From NCBI GenBank assembly GCA_000263395.1, contig AJXE01000014.1, positions 1 to 64,000 of the forward strand: a DNA stretch of 64,000 nt. The letters run 5' to 3'. The notes below the pieces were generated by a model, which was given only the letters and a program-made list of their open reading frames with translations, was not told the DNA's origin and searched no databases. The translations under genes were made by a program, and so were the position numbers. Each line of letters opens with the position of its first letter. Within the stretch, counting starts at the first letter, position 1. Source of the stretch: Stutzerimonas stutzeri TS44 (GTDB lineage Bacteria > Pseudomonadota > Gammaproteobacteria > Pseudomonadales > Pseudomonadaceae). Of the stretch, positions 62,811 to 64,000 are shown piece after piece.

Positions 62811-63572
62811 GTGGACCTGTCCGATCCCAAGGACCTCGCTTCGCTGCTCGAAGCCTTTCTGCTCGCCTCGGGCAAGCCGCAGTCGCTGGAACGCCTCGCC
62901 GAGCTGTTCGAGGAGGCCGAGCGGCCATCTTCGGCGCAGCTGAAGAAAGCGCTGGACGTGCTGGAAAAGTCCTGCAAGGGCCGCGCCTTCGAGCTGAAGG
63001 AGGTTGCCAGTGGCTACCGCCTGCAGGTACGCGAGCGTTTCGCACCGTGGGTCGGCCGCTTGTGGGAGGAGCGCCCGCAGCGTTACTCGCGCGCGCTGCT
63101 GGAAACCCTGGCGCTGATCGCCTATCGCCAGCCGATCACCCGTGGCGAGATCGAGGACATTCGCGGCGTGGCGGTCAACAGCCAGATCGTCAAGACGCTG
63201 CTGGAGCGCGAGTGGATCCGCGTGGTCGGTCATCGCGACGTCCCGGGGCGGCCGGCGATGTTCGCCACCACGCGCCAGTTTCTCGACCACTTCAACCTGA
63301 AGAATCTCGACGAACTACCGCCGCTGGCGGTGCTGCGCGAAATGGAGCCGGAACTGCGGCCGGTGGTGGATGAGGAAGACGCGGCCGTGCCGGCCGATCT
63401 GCAGGCACGGGCCGATCTGGCCGCCGAGGAACCACAGGACGAGCCGCGCGAGCAGACCAGTTTTCGCAGCCTGCTCGCCGAGCTGGACGGCATGGAGCAG
63501 GGACTCAAGACCGATTTCGACGATCTGCTGGAACCTGCAGTCCCCGACGCGGACGACGAATCCGCGCCGTAA
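62811..63572 (+). CDS. scpB: Segregation and condensation protein B
   Basis: ScpB dimers bind ScpA and complete the condensin. The 253-residue protein has two winged-helix domains (about 8-80 and 92-175), the second with RALLETLALIAYRQPITRGEIEDIRGVAVN, and an acidic low-complexity tail (about 185-253). The start is GTG at 62811 after CAGGAGTC. In many pseudomonads rluB follows; here an ABC ATPase gene comes next. Confidence 0.94.
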   Translation: MDLSDPKDLASLLEAFLLASGKPQSLERLAELFEEAERPSSAQLKKALDVLEKSCKGRAFELKEVASGYRLQVRERFAPWVGRLWEERPQRYSRALLETLALIAYRQPITRGEIEDIRGVAVNSQIVKTLLEREWIRVVGHRDVPGRPAMFATTRQFLDHFNLKNLDELPPLAVLREMEPELRPVVDEEDAAVPADLQARADLAAEEPQDEPREQTSFRSLLAELDGMEQGLKTDFDDLLEPAVPDADDESAP

Positions 63573-63737
63573 CCGCTTACCGCGCAGGGCGAAACGCTCA
63601 ATGCGGGCGGCTGACGGTCCGCGCACGCGCGGCCGTTGCAATGCTGTCCGGCCTCTCCTTATAGTCCTGCCCGCATCGGGTCGTCTCGACGAACGGGGCG
63701 GACCTTCCAGCAGGGTGAGAGCCAGGAACAGACCCTC

Positions 63738-64000
63738 ATGATCGAATTAAGAAGTCTGACGAAACGATTCGCCCAGCACACGGCGGTGGATGCCTTGTCG
63801 TTCAGCGTCCAGCCGGGCGAGGTGCTGGGCTTTCTCGGCCCGAACGGCGCCGGCAAGTCCACCACCATGAAGATGCTGACCGGTTTTCTCGCGCCGACCT
63901 CCGGCAGCGCCAGCATCTTCGGCCACGATATCCAGACCCAGACGCTGCAGGCCCAGCGCCAGATCGGCTATCTGCCTGAAGGCGCGCCCTGTTACGGCGA
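63738..64000 (+). CDS. ABC-2-type transporter ATPase (partial, cut by window end)
   Basis: The first 87 residues show an ABC ATPase: IELRSLTKRFAQHTAVDALSF, Walker A GPNGAGKST (34-42), then MKMLTGFLAPTSGSASIFGHD and the Q-loop region RQIGYLPEGAPCYG. The YLPEGAP form of the Q-loop region is typical of the GldA/NatA drug or gliding-type ATPases. The signature and Walker B lie beyond the window. Confidence 0.85.
   Translation, partial: MIELRSLTKRFAQHTAVDALSFSVQPGEVLGFLGPNGAGKSTTMKMLTGFLAPTSGSASIFGHDIQTQTLQAQRQIGYLPEGAPCYG

Overview
The window is GC-rich chromosomal DNA from a Pseudomonas species that is not P. aeruginosa. The evidence is the Pseudomonas-type 5S rRNA, gene blocks that match P. 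aeruginosa neighbourhoods I remember (nrdB-nrdA with a two-component pair; fumC, DUF2059, bolA, trhO, a DsbA-like protein and an ABC exporter; the itaconate cluster; cpxR-cpxP-cpxA; yciB-rnm-yciO-trpS-scpA-scpB), and house-style palindromic repeats of the mendocina/stutzeri type. No species can be named from sequence alone.

Layout. 1-1.2 kb: tail of an rRNA operon (5S and terminator), then a decayed IS66 transposase. 1.2-8.5 kb: class Ia ribonucleotide reductase nrdAB on the minus strand, with a promoter that abuts an NrdR box, and a divergent response regulator/sensor kinase pair. 8.5-19 kb: phosphopantetheinyl transferase, polyphosphate:AMP phosphotransferase, fumarase C, DUF2059 protein, bolA, trhO, DsbA-like protein, ABC exporter and a chemoreceptor. 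19-22.1 kb: membrane hydrolase-like protein, arfB, MFS transporter and a short palindromic mobile element (MITE).

22.1-35.4 kb is the most interesting region. It holds a recognisable itaconate-degradation operon: LysR, itaconyl-CoA hydratase, acyl-CoA dehydrogenase, MmgE/PrpD, CoA-transferase, citramalyl-CoA lyase and a TRAP binding protein. Beside it, separated only by an alpha/beta-hydrolase, is a parallel module made of the same kinds of part: a second LysR, a second CaiB-type CoA-transferase whose usual catalytic Asp is Gly, an HMG-CoA-lyase-type enzyme and a second TRAP binding protein. The second LysR gene is bracketed by 31-bp inverted repeats (28 of 31 identical). Each repeat contains a TTC-N9-GAA palindrome, the same geometry as a palindrome in front of the first operon. 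Neither TRAP binding protein has membrane partners in the window. I infer two duplicated and diverged branched-dicarboxylate pathways under related regulators.

35.4-45.4 kb: candidate sRNA/terminator, DUF3597, parvulin, a TIGR02449-type protein with zapA (without 6S RNA downstream), glpK, DUF1275, a voltage-gated-type ion channel, a Tat-exported class A beta-lactamase, the U32 protein RlhA, a protein with an internal CAP-domain duplication, and a 42-residue membrane protein. 45.4-54.4 kb: PlpD, a SelW-like protein, a DMT exporter with an AraC regulator, CyaB, a DUF808 protein, TrkH and a YkgJ protein. 54.4-58 kb: nitroreductase and a Cpx-type envelope-stress operon with a CpxR box inside it. 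58-64 kb: YciI, YciB, Rnm, YciO, a TrpS with an iron-sulfur-type Cys signature, ScpA, ScpB and the start of an ABC-2 ATPase cut by the window end.
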